This document shows positions 1 to 8,400 of a stretch of 11,041 bases of DNA, piece after piece. Within the stretch, counting starts at the first letter, position 1; the number at the start of each line of letters is the position of its first letter. A program made the position numbers and the translations under genes. Below the pieces are notes generated by a model, which worked only from the letters and a program-made list of their open reading frames with translations, was not told the DNA's origin and did not search any database. Source of the DNA: UBA5359 sp028699365 [NCBI: bacterium] (GTDB lineage Bacteria; UBP13; UBA5359); NCBI GenBank assembly GCA_028699365.1, contig JAQVUQ010000050.1:1-11041 (forward strand). Direction: 5' to 3'.

Positions 1-27
1 GACGTTAGGGGTCGCTTTGCTTTTCAT
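1..27 (-). CDS. N-terminal nine codons of a leftward gene, possibly an IS transposase (partial)
   Basis: An ATG at 27-25 on the minus strand opens a frame reading MKSKATPNV to the window edge. It is preceded at 7 nt by GGAGG (35-39 on the plus strand), within GGAGGTGATCCC, an almost complete complement of the 16S rRNA tail. This is the best ribosome site in the window, so the start is credible although only nine residues are visible. Its position just inside the putative IS end suggests the first transposase gene (istA in an IS21 element), but the residues themselves identify nothing. It is divergent from the operon that begins at 292. Confidence 0.5.
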
Positions 28-142
28 GGGATCACCTCCAATAATCCCATATTAGCACTGTAGTTTCAAAGGTAGGAGATAAGTGAGCCGGGGAGCGAGC
101 TTCTCAAAAAGAGAGCGACCTGGCGGGAGTAAGAGAACATTA

Positions 143-208
143 TTTCGGTGTGATTTTTAAATGAGTCAACGAATCGATTTCGGTGTCATTTTAGATGAGG
201 CAATTCGA
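143..208. repeat. Tandem imperfect terminal repeats of the IS end (143-177 and 178-208)
   Basis: Two head-to-tail copies, 35 and 31 bp, both start TTTCGGTGT and both contain ATTTT, A-ATGAG, CAA and AATCGA/ATTCGA. They abut with no spacer, and the second lies nearest the presumed terminus at 218. Such repeated sites at one end are typical of transposase-binding sites in IS21-type elements. With only two copies and no spacer this is not a CRISPR array. Confidence 0.6.
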
Positions 209-212
209 TATG

Positions 213-241
213 TTGACAGGAAGCAAGGTAATAGGTATAAT
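213..241 (+). promoter_or_regulatory. Consensus sigma-70-type promoter, TTGACA - 17 bp - TATAAT
   Basis: TTGACA occupies 213-218 and TATAAT 236-241, with exactly 17 bp between them, so both hexamers and the spacing are ideal. Transcription should start near 248, about 45 bp upstream of the regulator's ATG. The -35 hexamer coincides with the last six bases of the putative IS end, while the -10 lies in flanking DNA, so this looks like a hybrid promoter created by insertion. It would drive the regulator and probably the whole operon. Confidence 0.7.
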
Positions 242-252
242 AATTTAAAAGC

Positions 253-276
253 TAGTTATTATATTGATAATAACTA
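253..276. promoter_or_regulatory. 24-bp palindrome, candidate operator of the adjacent repressor
   Basis: Arms TAGTTATTAT (253-262) and ATAATAACTA (267-276) are perfect inverted repeats around a 4-bp centre. The site begins about 5 bp after the predicted transcription start and ends 15 bp before the regulator's ATG. GntR and GalR/LacI proteins bind palindromes of this size, usually in their own promoters, so autoregulation is the likely role. I saw no second copy elsewhere in the window. In RNA it could also form a weak AT-only hairpin in the leader. Confidence 0.55.
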
Positions 277-291
277 TATTAAGAGGGGATA

Positions 292-1377
292 ATGGCTGTT
301 GCCGATAACGAAATGTCTCTGCATCTTCGCATCAGGGACCAAATACAAGAAGGAATAGTAACTGGTAGAATTCGTCCCGATGAAAACGGAATTCTTCCAA
401 GTCAGACATGGTTTGCAGAAGAGATGGGCGTAGGTATTACTACCATCAGCCGTGCCGTTAAAGAACTTGAAAAGACAGGGCTGGTTGAAAGCCGTAAACG
501 TAAAGGCTTGATACTTAAGGATATACCGTTCAATAATTCATCATTCGTCCGGAATGCTGCCGATATGCTGCACTTTGGAGTGGCCTTCCAGGGCTTTGCC
601 AATATTAGTCATACAAGGAACCCGCGTCTTATTGCAGGCATAGAATCCTATGCTCGCGAGGCCAACGTTGCTTTGCATATGTCGTCCTTTCCCGGATTCG
701 ATTCCGAGATGGATATTGTTGAAGATCTCCAGTTTAACACGTATGAGAAACATAAGGTGGATGGTATGCTGCTGCTTTCATCCGTATCATTATCATCGTA
801 CGTGCGCCTGCAGTCAAACGGTATACCCTTTGTTATGTTTGGCTTCTCTCCCGATTTACAGACAGTTTGTCATTGTCCTGATGCCGTAACTTCGATGTTC
901 CTTGTGATGAAAAGTTTGTTAGCCAGGGGGTGTCGAAAAATAGCGCTCTTCGTCGGCAATTACGGTACGCTGGACGCTTATGGAAATATAGCGGTCTACC
1001 GTAATGAACTCGGTAGATACGATATAGGGTTCGATCCCGAATATATATCGGATGAGAGATATGATTCGGATGCCGCAATTGCTTTCGTGCAGAATCTTCT
1101 TGATGCAGGAAAGCAGATTGATGCCATAGTAGGTTATGATGATATTCTGGCGGCTAAGATTGCCAAACATCTCTCTTCTACAGGCAGAAGCGATATCATC
1201 ATCGGCGGTTTTGGCAACTATGAGGATTACGCTGATTATGTTCAAGTGACAATTGACTACAGATATGCTGATATAGGCTATAGCGCGGCAAAGATGCTGG
1301 CGGATATGGCACGCGGGATCAAGCCGGAGCGCACTAAGCATTATTACGATGTGGAGCTGATAGAACGTTACAAGTGA
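292..1377 (+). CDS. GntR/LacI-type (AraR-like) transcriptional repressor
   Basis: Residues 9-76 form a GntR-type winged helix. The signs are an LPSQTWFAEEMGV stretch (35-47), the recognition-helix segment TTISRAVKELEKTGLV (50-65) and a basic wing SRKRKG (67-72). Residues about 93-361 resemble the periplasmic-binding-protein fold of LacI/GalR effector domains: LHFGVAF at its start, then VDGMLLLS, GIPFVMFG, GCRKIALFVGN and AIVGYDDILAAKIAKHL. A GntR head on a LacI body is the architecture of Bacillus AraR, and the 361-aa length fits. Family members bind a sugar ligand that releases DNA. The ATG follows AGAGGGG (282-288) closely. An internal Met8 is a possible alternative start. As first gene of the cluster, with a palindrome just upstream, it probably controls the whole operon. 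The ligand is unknown. Confidence 0.85.
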   Translation: MAVADNEMSLHLRIRDQIQEGIVTGRIRPDENGILPSQTWFAEEMGVGITTISRAVKELEKTGLVESRKRKGLILKDIPFNNSSFVRNAADMLHFGVAFQGFANISHTRNPRLIAGIESYAREANVALHMSSFPGFDSEMDIVEDLQFNTYEKHKVDGMLLLSSVSLSSYVRLQSNGIPFVMFGFSPDLQTVCHCPDAVTSMFLVMKSLLARGCRKIALFVGNYGTLDAYGNIAVYRNELGRYDIGFDPEYISDERYDSDAAIAFVQNLLDAGKQIDAIVGYDDILAAKIAKHLSSTGRSDIIIGGFGNYEDYADYVQVTIDYRYADIGYSAAKMLADMARGIKPERTKHYYDVELIERYK

Positions 1378-1397
1378 GTTGAAAGAGGAGGAAGGAA

Positions 1398-2036
1398 ATG
1401 AATAGAAGAGGATTTACGCTCATAGAACTGTTGGTCGTGATTGCCATAATTGCTATATTGGCAAGTATACTTTTTCCCGTATTCGGCAAGGCCAGAGAGA
1501 AGGCGCGTCAGGCAACGTGTCAGAGTAATCTGAAGCAATTGACTTTGGCTGTGCTTATGTATTCACAGGACTATGACGAAAAGTTCCCGCTGCCTAATCT
1601 GGCCGGCAGCACCTGGTACGGAGTAAACACCGGATTGCTCTGTTACATACCGGGCTGGTCGTGGGCCGCCAATGCCGTTAAGGGAGGCTTGCTGGATTGC
1701 CCTTCACGGAACACTGGCATGTGGGCTGCCTCTGCCAACGACAAGATGGAGTACGCTCTTAACGAGCTTTTGGGCTATTCCGGCGCCTTGACAAAACATC
1801 AGATCCAGATGTCAGATATAGACGATCCCGCATCCATGTTCGTATTCCTGGATGGAAGTTCTTATAAATCCGGCTGCCCCAATGATCCTAATATGACCTT
1901 TATGCTCTTTCCGCATAGCGGCGGATGTAATGTCTCCTATGTAGACGGCCATGTGAAATGGTGCCGGGGACCCCTCGATACGGCTGCGAGACGCCTGTTG
2001 ATGAACTATAACCTTTATTATAGCCTGGTTCCCTGA
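1398..2036 (+). CDS. Prepilin-like protein with N-terminal methylation motif and H-X9-DG C-terminus
   Basis: The N-terminus, MNRRG then [16 protein letters not shown], is a type IV prepilin/pseudopilin signal. Prepilin peptidase should cut after Gly5, Glu10 is the conserved +5 glutamate, and the hydrophobic helix runs to about residue 28. [17 protein letters not shown] follows at 31-47. Near the C-terminus, His173 and Asp183-Gly184 form the H-X9-DG motif of the DUF1559-like pseudopilins that are abundant in Planctomycetes, Lentisphaerae and Armatimonadota. The role of these proteins is not established; they are expected at the cell surface and are often found beside sugar-degradation genes. 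AGGAGG (1386-1391) lies 6 nt before the ATG. The gap from the regulator is only 20 bp, so they are probably co-transcribed. Seven cysteines, most of them after the helix, may form disulfides. Confidence 0.85.
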   Translation: MNRRGFTLIELLVVIAIIAILASILFPVFGKAREKARQATCQSNLKQLTLAVLMYSQDYDEKFPLPNLAGSTWYGVNTGLLCYIPGWSWAANAVKGGLLDCPSRNTGMWAASANDKMEYALNELLGYSGALTKHQIQMSDIDDPASMFVFLDGSSYKSGCPNDPNMTFMLFPHSGGCNVSYVDGHVKWCRGPLDTAARRLLMNYNLYYSLVP

Positions 2037-2100
2037 CCGTATTTATTATCCGCCAAATGTAAAGATGGTTTATGAGAAGAGCAGTGAGAGGAGCTGAATT

Positions 2101-3402
2101 ATGGAGACTCCAGCAATACTTGGAGGATCACCGGTCATCAGTAACTATACTTTTTTAAGCAGCAATGACTTCTTGTTGGAGGAAGAGGACCGGGCGGCGG
2201 CTGTGGCCGAGATTGCCGGCGGCAATTATTTCGGCCGGCCGGGCGCTCCTCAAATAGCGGCGCTGCAGAAGGAGTGGGCGCATTACTGCGGCACGGAACA
2301 TGCTGTTGTTTTGAACAGCGGCACTGCGGCTCTTCACGGAGCGGTTGCCGCTGCCGGCATCGGTCCCGGCGATGAAGTTATAGTGCCGGCTTTTACCTTC
2401 CTGACTACCGCCACCAGCGTCATGTATCAAAACGGTATACCTGTCTTCTGTGACATTGATCCGCAAACTTATACTATGAGCCCTGAATCTGTTGAACGCT
2501 TAATCAGTTCACGAACCAGGGCGTTGATTCCTGTACATGTGCTGGGTCTTCCTGCAGATATGGATGCCATATGTTCTATCGCCAGGAAACATAATCTCAT
2601 AGTAATAGAAGATGCCTGCCAGGCGCATGGAGCGGAATACAACGGTAAGAAAACCGGAAATCTGGGGGATATGGCTGCCTTCAGTCTTCAGAGATCGAAG
2701 AACCTTTCTACCGGTTGTGATGGAGGCTTGTTCACGACAAACAGTCTGGAGTTTTGTGAGCGGGCTGAGATGGTTGGGCGCTTCGGTGAAGTTCTGCGGC
2801 CTGATGAAGCGCGCCGCTATAATGCAGCGCATTTGGGGTGGATGTACAGAAGCGATGAAATACTGGCGGCTATTGCCAGAAAGAGATTGAAGAGGCTCGA
2901 TGCGGATACCGAAAAACGCCGGGCGCTGGCACATCGGCTCACGGCCAGGTTATCGAAGCTGCCGGGTGTTATCACTCCTGTAGAGCCGGAAGGACGCAAG
3001 CACGTCTACCATATTTATGTGCTCAGATTCGATCCGGCTGCAGCCGGTTATCCGGATATGCCGCTTGCCGCATTCAGGAGTATTATAGAGGAGGCGCTTG
3101 CCGCAGAGGGTGCCCCGGTCTGCCGGTGGCAGCTCACACCGCTCTATAAACAGACTTTGTTTATGGAGAAGGCAGGCTATGGGAAGGGTTGTCCCTGGAG
3201 TTGTCCGCATGCCCGGAGCATAGAGTATTCGGATGAGATATGCCCGGAAACCGTGAAATTCATGGACAGTTACGTGGGCATAATGAACGCTGTGCCTGGT
3301 GAGACAGAGCACGGAATGAACCTTATTTGCGATTGCTTTGAGAAAATATGGGAGAACCTCTCCACGATAATGGATAGCAGCATGAGCTTGATGCATCATT
3401 AG
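2101..3402 (+). CDS. DegT/DnrJ/EryC1/StrS family PLP-dependent aminotransferase
   Basis: This is a fold-type I PLP enzyme of the sugar/cyclitol aminotransferase family. NSGTAALHGA (72-81) is the phosphate-binding segment, EDACQAHGAEY (170-180) carries Asp171 that pairs with the pyridine nitrogen, and Lys200 in FSLQRSKNLSTGCDGG is the expected Schiff-base lysine. DEVIVPAFTFLTTATSV (91-107) is also typical. The opening AILGGSPV resembles the inosose/AHBA-synthase-like branch (StsC type), so transfer of an amino group to a keto-sugar or keto-cyclitol is more likely than a role in amino acid metabolism. The substrate cannot be read from sequence. At 433 aa it is near normal length, with a short extra tail after about residue 415. 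AGGAG (2089-2093) sits 7 nt before the ATG. It lies 64 bp after the pilin gene and 33 bp before the first secreted protein, inside the operon. Confidence 0.85.
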   Translation: METPAILGGSPVISNYTFLSSNDFLLEEEDRAAAVAEIAGGNYFGRPGAPQIAALQKEWAHYCGTEHAVVLNSGTAALHGAVAAAGIGPGDEVIVPAFTFLTTATSVMYQNGIPVFCDIDPQTYTMSPESVERLISSRTRALIPVHVLGLPADMDAICSIARKHNLIVIEDACQAHGAEYNGKKTGNLGDMAAFSLQRSKNLSTGCDGGLFTTNSLEFCERAEMVGRFGEVLRPDEARRYNAAHLGWMYRSDEILAAIARKRLKRLDADTEKRRALAHRLTARLSKLPGVITPVEPEGRKHVYHIYVLRFDPAAAGYPDMPLAAFRSIIEEALAAEGAPVCRWQLTPLYKQTLFMEKAGYGKGCPWSCPHARSIEYSDEICPETVKFMDSYVGIMNAVPGETEHGMNLICDCFEKIWENLSTIMDSSMSLMHH

Positions 3403-3435
3403 GAAGAGCGTAATTTTGAAGTAGCGGAGGAAAAA

Positions 3436-5472
3436 ATGAACAGGATATTCCGGATGGGTTTTATGTTTATTTTGATGGCCATATCTGCTGTGCCTGCCGA
3501 CTCAGCCGATACGGCTACCGTGAATCCGGGGTTTTACGGGAGGCTCGGAGATTTTCACGAGTTGGGATCGTATTCCTCATATCCGTCGTACTACGACCTG
3601 GACTACTACAGGGAACATAATGCCAGGTGGTTCTGGCTGGGGCACCAGTGGGTGGTCCCGTATCTGCTGACGGATACCTGCAAGGTGCGGGAGGGGATAA
3701 ATGAGTTCAAGCATAAATCGAAGATCTGGTATGAAGTCTTCTGGTGGGGGAATCATTCCGTCTGGGGGGGTAAAAGCCATAAAACCGTCTTTGGATTAGG
3801 GCAATTGCCCGATTCCGTAATGAAAAAACTGCAGGAGAAAGGAATCAAACCCGGAGGCGGCGATGTATACGGAAAAACCTGGATTGATCTTGCCGCAAAT
3901 AGCGGAAACAATCCGCTTATGGATAATATAAAGAAGACAATCGCCTGGCAACTGGATACTATATTCAGTTACTGTGGAAAGGACGCTCTTTACGGTGTAA
4001 TGTTGTCTGAAGAGGAACCGGATATTTGCCTGAATTACAATATTCCACGGAGCGCTGCAGCCGATTACAACAAAGTTACTGCCGATAAAAGAGAGGTTAA
4101 GGCAAAGATGACGGCAGTGATGAACCAGTTGTATGATTTTGTGAAGAGCCGCTATCCCTGGCTCAAGGTTGCGCCGGGGGTCTATACGGATTGGGTGGAT
4201 ACGGGAAATTTGAAACGGGACGCTAATATCATGGATTGCTATCCCGGTGCCGGTGAGGAAGAGAAAGCTATTGAGAAGTGGCTGAAAGCATGGGGAAATG
4301 AAGAAGAAAGCTTTGTTCTTCTCGACGGTTATGGTATGCATGATCGCAAGATAGAATGCGGCAGGTTCGATAAACTTACCTCCGGCTTTATGAAGCGTGG
4401 GATCACAAATATTGGCTTCTTCCACCCCAAGCTCTCGCTGGAAGATAAGGTATACCGGCTTTACGATGTTAACGGGGCTAAAGGATCAGGACCTTATGAT
4501 GTGAAAGAACATGCTGAATATACACGTGCACTGATCAAGGAAACCGAAGAGATTGCCGATATGCTGAAACCTCTCCTGGGTAATAGAATGCCTGCAATGC
4601 CAGTTGCTCCGGAAAGCAGTCTGGAGAAAAAAGAGGGGATTATCCGGATTATCGATGCCTGGTACGGCTTTCGCGAAAGACTGCTTGATCTTGCTTATGA
4701 CGATCTGCAAAAGCTGAGTGCAAATCAGAATGTGGGAACCGTTGCTGATATTCTGGCGGCAGAGGGTTTTCTGCCGGACGATAAACGACCTGAAACGGTT
4801 GTTACCGTGGAGGATATCGTCTGGTTAGAAAAGCAGACGAAAGAATACCGGCAGCTTCCCGATTTTTATAAAGCAATGGTGCCCTTGGAGGAGAAGCTTC
4901 ATGCAAATATGCGGGTCGTTGCCGAAGGGATATCTATAGGGAATGATGACAGATTTACGCCTGCGGTGAAGAGAAGCATTGCACAGAAGCTTAAAAGCAT
5001 GTCGGAAAACCTCAGGCTTGGAAGCGGCCTGGAGGCGTTTGAGACGGCACAGGCGTTGAATCGGGATCTACGGGCAGCCGGCGTGGATCAGAGCTGGAAG
5101 TTGCATCTGGTGTTGGGAAACCGCTATGGAAAACCGCTCAACGTCAACGCAACGGTTTCGGTCGATTACGGTAATGGAACTCCCCTGGTAATCGGCTCCA
5201 AGTCCCCGTTTATAGCATCGGGTGCACCAATCGTGGAATGGACGATGTATCTGCCCAAACGCCCGGCAGCCCTCTGCGTTGCCACCGGCAAGTGGTCCGG
5301 ATTGCTTGATGTAAGGGCCATAGAGATATCCAATTCCAGAGAGAAGATGCTGCCCAAATCCTTTAGCCGGGCCGACCATATGAAAGGGGTGGAGGAATGG
5401 ATAAAGGATAATTCCGGGAGTTTCACTCTGGCGCCGTGGGCCAGTATATCCAGCGTAAGAATAGAGTATTAA
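3436..5472 (+). CDS. Secreted protein of an unrecognised family, putative TIM-barrel glycoside hydrolase-like
   Basis: Residues 1-24 form a signal peptide (basic MNRIFR, hydrophobic core, likely cut after ADSA). The mature protein opens with VNPGFYGRLGDF (29-40), followed by WFWLGHQWVVPY (65-76) and IWYEVFWWG (97-105). Short hydrophobic strands ending in acidic or aromatic residues follow at intervals: ALYGVMLSEEEP (184-195), KVAPGVY (244-250), NIMDCYP (264-270), SFVLLDGYG (292-300) and NIGFFHP (325-331). This pattern suggests a (beta/alpha)8 barrel. EEP (193-195) recalls the NEP acid/base motif of GH clan A, making Glu194 a catalytic candidate; no matching nucleophile Glu is evident at LLDGYG. 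A helical stretch (about 355-540) precedes a probable beta-sandwich (about 555-678). I do not recognise a named family. The next gene encodes a paralogue. GGAGG (3426-3430) is 5 nt before the ATG. Confidence 0.7.
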   Translation: MNRIFRMGFMFILMAISAVPADSADTATVNPGFYGRLGDFHELGSYSSYPSYYDLDYYREHNARWFWLGHQWVVPYLLTDTCKVREGINEFKHKSKIWYEVFWWGNHSVWGGKSHKTVFGLGQLPDSVMKKLQEKGIKPGGGDVYGKTWIDLAANSGNNPLMDNIKKTIAWQLDTIFSYCGKDALYGVMLSEEEPDICLNYNIPRSAAADYNKVTADKREVKAKMTAVMNQLYDFVKSRYPWLKVAPGVYTDWVDTGNLKRDANIMDCYPGAGEEEKAIEKWLKAWGNEEESFVLLDGYGMHDRKIECGRFDKLTSGFMKRGITNIGFFHPKLSLEDKVYRLYDVNGAKGSGPYDVKEHAEYTRALIKETEEIADMLKPLLGNRMPAMPVAPESSLEKKEGIIRIIDAWYGFRERLLDLAYDDLQKLSANQNVGTVADILAAEGFLPDDKRPETVVTVEDIVWLEKQTKEYRQLPDFYKAMVPLEEKLHANMRVVAEGISIGNDDRFTPAVKRSIAQKLKSMSENLRLGSGLEAFETAQALNRDLRAAGVDQSWKLHLVLGNRYGKPLNVNATVSVDYGNGTPLVIGSKSPFIASGAPIVEWTMYLPKRPAALCVATGKWSGLLDVRAIEISNSREKMLPKSFSRADHMKGVEEWIKDNSGSFTLAPWASISSVRIEY

Positions 5473-5483
5473 TAACGCTTGTG

Positions 5484-5491
5484 AGGTGGGG
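5484..5491 (+). promoter_or_regulatory. Ribosome binding site AGGTGGGG that decides a GTG start
   Basis: AGGTGGGG lies 4 nt before GTG 5496 (6 nt if counted from AGGTGG). It supports that GTG over an upstream in-frame ATG at 5436, which would overlap the previous gene by 37 bp and put about 20 charged residues ahead of the signal peptide. Confidence 0.6.
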
Positions 5492-5495
5492 AATT

Positions 5496-8400
5496 GTGCG
5501 AAAGCTAATAAGTGGTATTGTTTGCTCGGTAATATTAATATGTCTGGTCTCAACCTGTGACGCGGATTTGATTGCTCAGTGGAATTTCAGTGAGGGTAGC
5601 GGGACTACTGTTTCGGATAGTGTGGGAACGTATAACGGCGAGTTGCACGGCAAGGTGCTGTGGGTTGCGGATACTCCTCCCGTTCCCGAAAGTAAGATGT
5701 GCCTGGAGACCGGCGGGACCGGAAGCGATTATGTTGATATGGGAATATCAAGCGCTCTGTCTCCGAGTTCAATCACAGTCTCCTTGTGGGCCAAGGGCAA
5801 GGCGGACGGTTCCAGCTTCATAAATCAGACGCTGATAGGTAAATACTCCGCCGTTCCGGGATCGTATGAGCTTAGTTTTACCAGCAGCGACAGCACCGGC
5901 AAGCTCTGCTTCAGGGCCTTCAACAGCCAGGGATCTTACAGAATGGCCGGGAATACGGCCGCTGCCCCATTTACCGCTGCTGCCTTCAACGACGGCAAGT
6001 GGCACCACTTTGCCGGGACGATGGACCAGGCAACCGGTGCAGTCAGCCTTTACGTTGACGGTTCACTGGTGGAAACCCTGTATCTTACGGCCGGTTACGG
6101 CCTCAACAGCACCAGCCAGCCTCTGTATATAGGCCGCCGGCCGTTTCCTACATCTCAATGTCCATTTAAGGGTAGAATTGCAAACGTTTCTATTTACAAT
6201 ACTGCCTTAAGTGCGGTGCAAGTAAAAAGTCTGACGGCAAAGGGTGGCCTTGCTTCCTGGAAGCTGGGCCAAAGGACCGGGAGTTCCGTAGCGGATATTC
6301 TGGGACGTTACGATTTCAGTGCATCACAGACCGTGGATTACGACGGCACAATCAACGGTAATGTCTCGTGGATCACGGATGCCCCGTTTATACCTGGAAA
6401 CGACTATGCTGCGCTGTTTGGCGGCACAGGCAGCGATTATATCGATATGGGTACGTCCAGCGCCCTGTCGCCAAGTTCGATAACGGTCTCCCTGTGGGCC
6501 AAGGGCAAGGCGGACGGTTCCAGCTTCATAAATCAGACGCTGATAGGTAAATACTCCGCCGTTCCGGGATCGTATGAGCTGAGTTTCAGCGCCAGCGATA
6601 ACTCGGGCAAGCTCTGCTTCAGGGCCTTCAACAGCCAGGGATCTTACAGAATGGCCGGGAATACGGCCGCTGCCCCATTTACCGCTGCTGCCTTCAACGA
6701 CGGCAAGTGGCACCACTTTGCCGGGACGATGGACCAGGCGACCGGTGCAGTCAGCCTGTACGTTGACGGTTCACTGGTGGAAACCCTGTATCTTACGGCC
6801 GGTTACGACCTCAACAGCACCAGCCAGCCTCTGTATATAGGCCGCCGGCCGTTTCCTTCATCACAATGTCCATTTAAGGGTAGAATGGCAAACGTTACTA
6901 TCTACGACACAGCATTGACCGCAACGGAAATAGCGGCACTTGCATCTGAGCATATGGACAAAGTAAATCCAGGTTTTTACGGTCGTCTGGGTGACTTTAC
7001 TTTTGCCGGCAGTTATCCTGCTTATTTCAATACCGACTATTTCGAGCGACACAACATCAAGTGGTTCTGGTTGGGGCATCAATGGGTGGTTCCGTATCTG
7101 CTGGCGTCCAGCCAGTATAACAATAATGTGCCCGGTGCCGTCAATCAGTTCAAGCAGACATCGAAAATCTGGTATGAGTTGTTCTGGTGGGGTGATCACA
7201 CACAATGGAACGGTAAATACGGCTTTGCCAATAATTCGCTGCCTTCCGGTGTCGTTGCGGATCTTGCCAATCAGGGCCATCCTTATCCCGGGGGAGATAA
7301 TTTACTGGGTAATTCGTGGCATGAGCTTGCTGCCAACGACGGCGATAATGCGCTTATGGATAGTGCAAAAAAAACCATCAGGTGGCAATTGGATACCATA
7401 TTCCAAACATGCGGTACGGATGCCCTGTACGGTGTGGTTTTATCTGAGGAAGAGCCGCATGTCTGCTTCTCTTTGAATAATGACCCTGCCAACGGTTATG
7501 AAATTCCGGCAAGCAGTCGGGCGGAGTTCAGCACTGTGAACGCAACGGCACAGCAGGAACTGTTCACGGTCATGAACATCCTCTACGACTATGTAAAGGA
7601 TTATTGTCAGACGACATACGGTGTCAGTATCAAAGTGGCGCCGGGTATTTATCCGCAGTGGGTTATTCCGGTGCAGGAGACGGTAACCCTGAAATACGAT
7701 GCAGCCGTTATGGACCTTTATCCTAATTTCGGTGCCGAGGCGGACAAGATACGGGAGTGGCTGGATGCCTGGGGGCAGAATACGGAACAATACATACTTA
7801 TAGATGGGTACGGCGATCTTGACCGCTACCAGGAGATCGATCGCTTTGACAAGTTGATTGATGGTCTTACGGAGTATAACCTCCGTAATATAGGCTTTTT
7901 CTATCCATCCCTCTCCCTTGAGGACAGAATATACAGAGTTTGTGATGTGTGGGGGACGGATGCCGCCTATGATGCAACGGGACACAGCACGCACGTAAGT
8001 GACATGATGTATGAGACGACCGCAGCGGCAGAGGCATTTGCTACCGTGATTCCGAATAAATTGCCGAGTCTTCCATCCTCTACGGTTCCGTCCAACGACA
8101 GCCGGAAGAACCAGTTGAATCTTCTAAGTTCCTGGTACGACTATCGCGAGAGGGTATCGAATACGGTCTATGACGATTATCTCAGGATGGGGGCATACCT
8201 TTATCTGCAGACGATATCGGATATTCTTTATGCGGAAGGGTTCCTGACGGATTCCTCTTACCAGGTTAATAATACGCTTACCCCCGGCACTTACAATCAG
8301 TGGAACACGTGGTCCAGAGGGTGTTTCAAGCCCGATACCCCTGATGCCCCTCCGGCAATGAGCTTCTACAATGCGGCCATTCCGGCAGAAACAACGTATT

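Larger units (their letters stand above)
1..218 (-). mobile_element. Partial insertion-sequence end, IS21-like, body to the left of the window
   Basis: Read on the minus strand from 218, the sequence starts TGTCAACA. It then carries two adjacent copies of a 31-35 bp repeat of the type CTCAT-TAAAAT-ACACCGAAA, a leader, and a start codon with a strong ribosome site. A TG...CA terminus, several short repeats at the end and a transposase gene starting inward match the layout known for IS21-family elements. The family is recalled from the look of the repeats and was not checked. The outer limit is set at 218 because the TGACA there would close the element. The other end and any target duplication lie outside the window. 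An IS481-like or unclassified element is the main alternative. Confidence 0.55.

Noticed and set aside
28-39. GGGATCACCTCC resembles the 3' end of 16S rRNA
   Set aside because: The bases before it do not match the conserved 16S tail, and the stretch reads naturally as a strong Shine-Dalgarno for the minus-strand start at 27.
143-208. Short direct repeats considered as a CRISPR remnant
   Set aside because: There are only two imperfect copies that abut with no spacer, and they sit at a putative IS terminus.
2037-2100. 64-bp gap examined for a terminator or new promoter
   Set aside because: No hairpin with a T-run or convincing -35/-10 pair was visible, so the operon is taken as continuous.
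3796-4425. 209-codon minus-strand open frame, and a similar one at 7440-7994
   Set aside because: Both are antisense to well-conserved paralogous coding sequence and have no ribosome site or recognisable motif. Their presence follows from codon bias of the sense strand.
5436-5495. Upstream ATG start for the two-LamG gene
   Set aside because: It would overlap the previous gene and place a charged extension before the signal peptide. GTG 5496 has a Shine-Dalgarno and gives a normal signal peptide.
5769-6008. Two minus-strand frames (also 6324-6716) with nearly the same protein sequence
   Set aside because: They are antisense shadows of the duplicated LamG DNA, so their similarity is not independent evidence of a gene.
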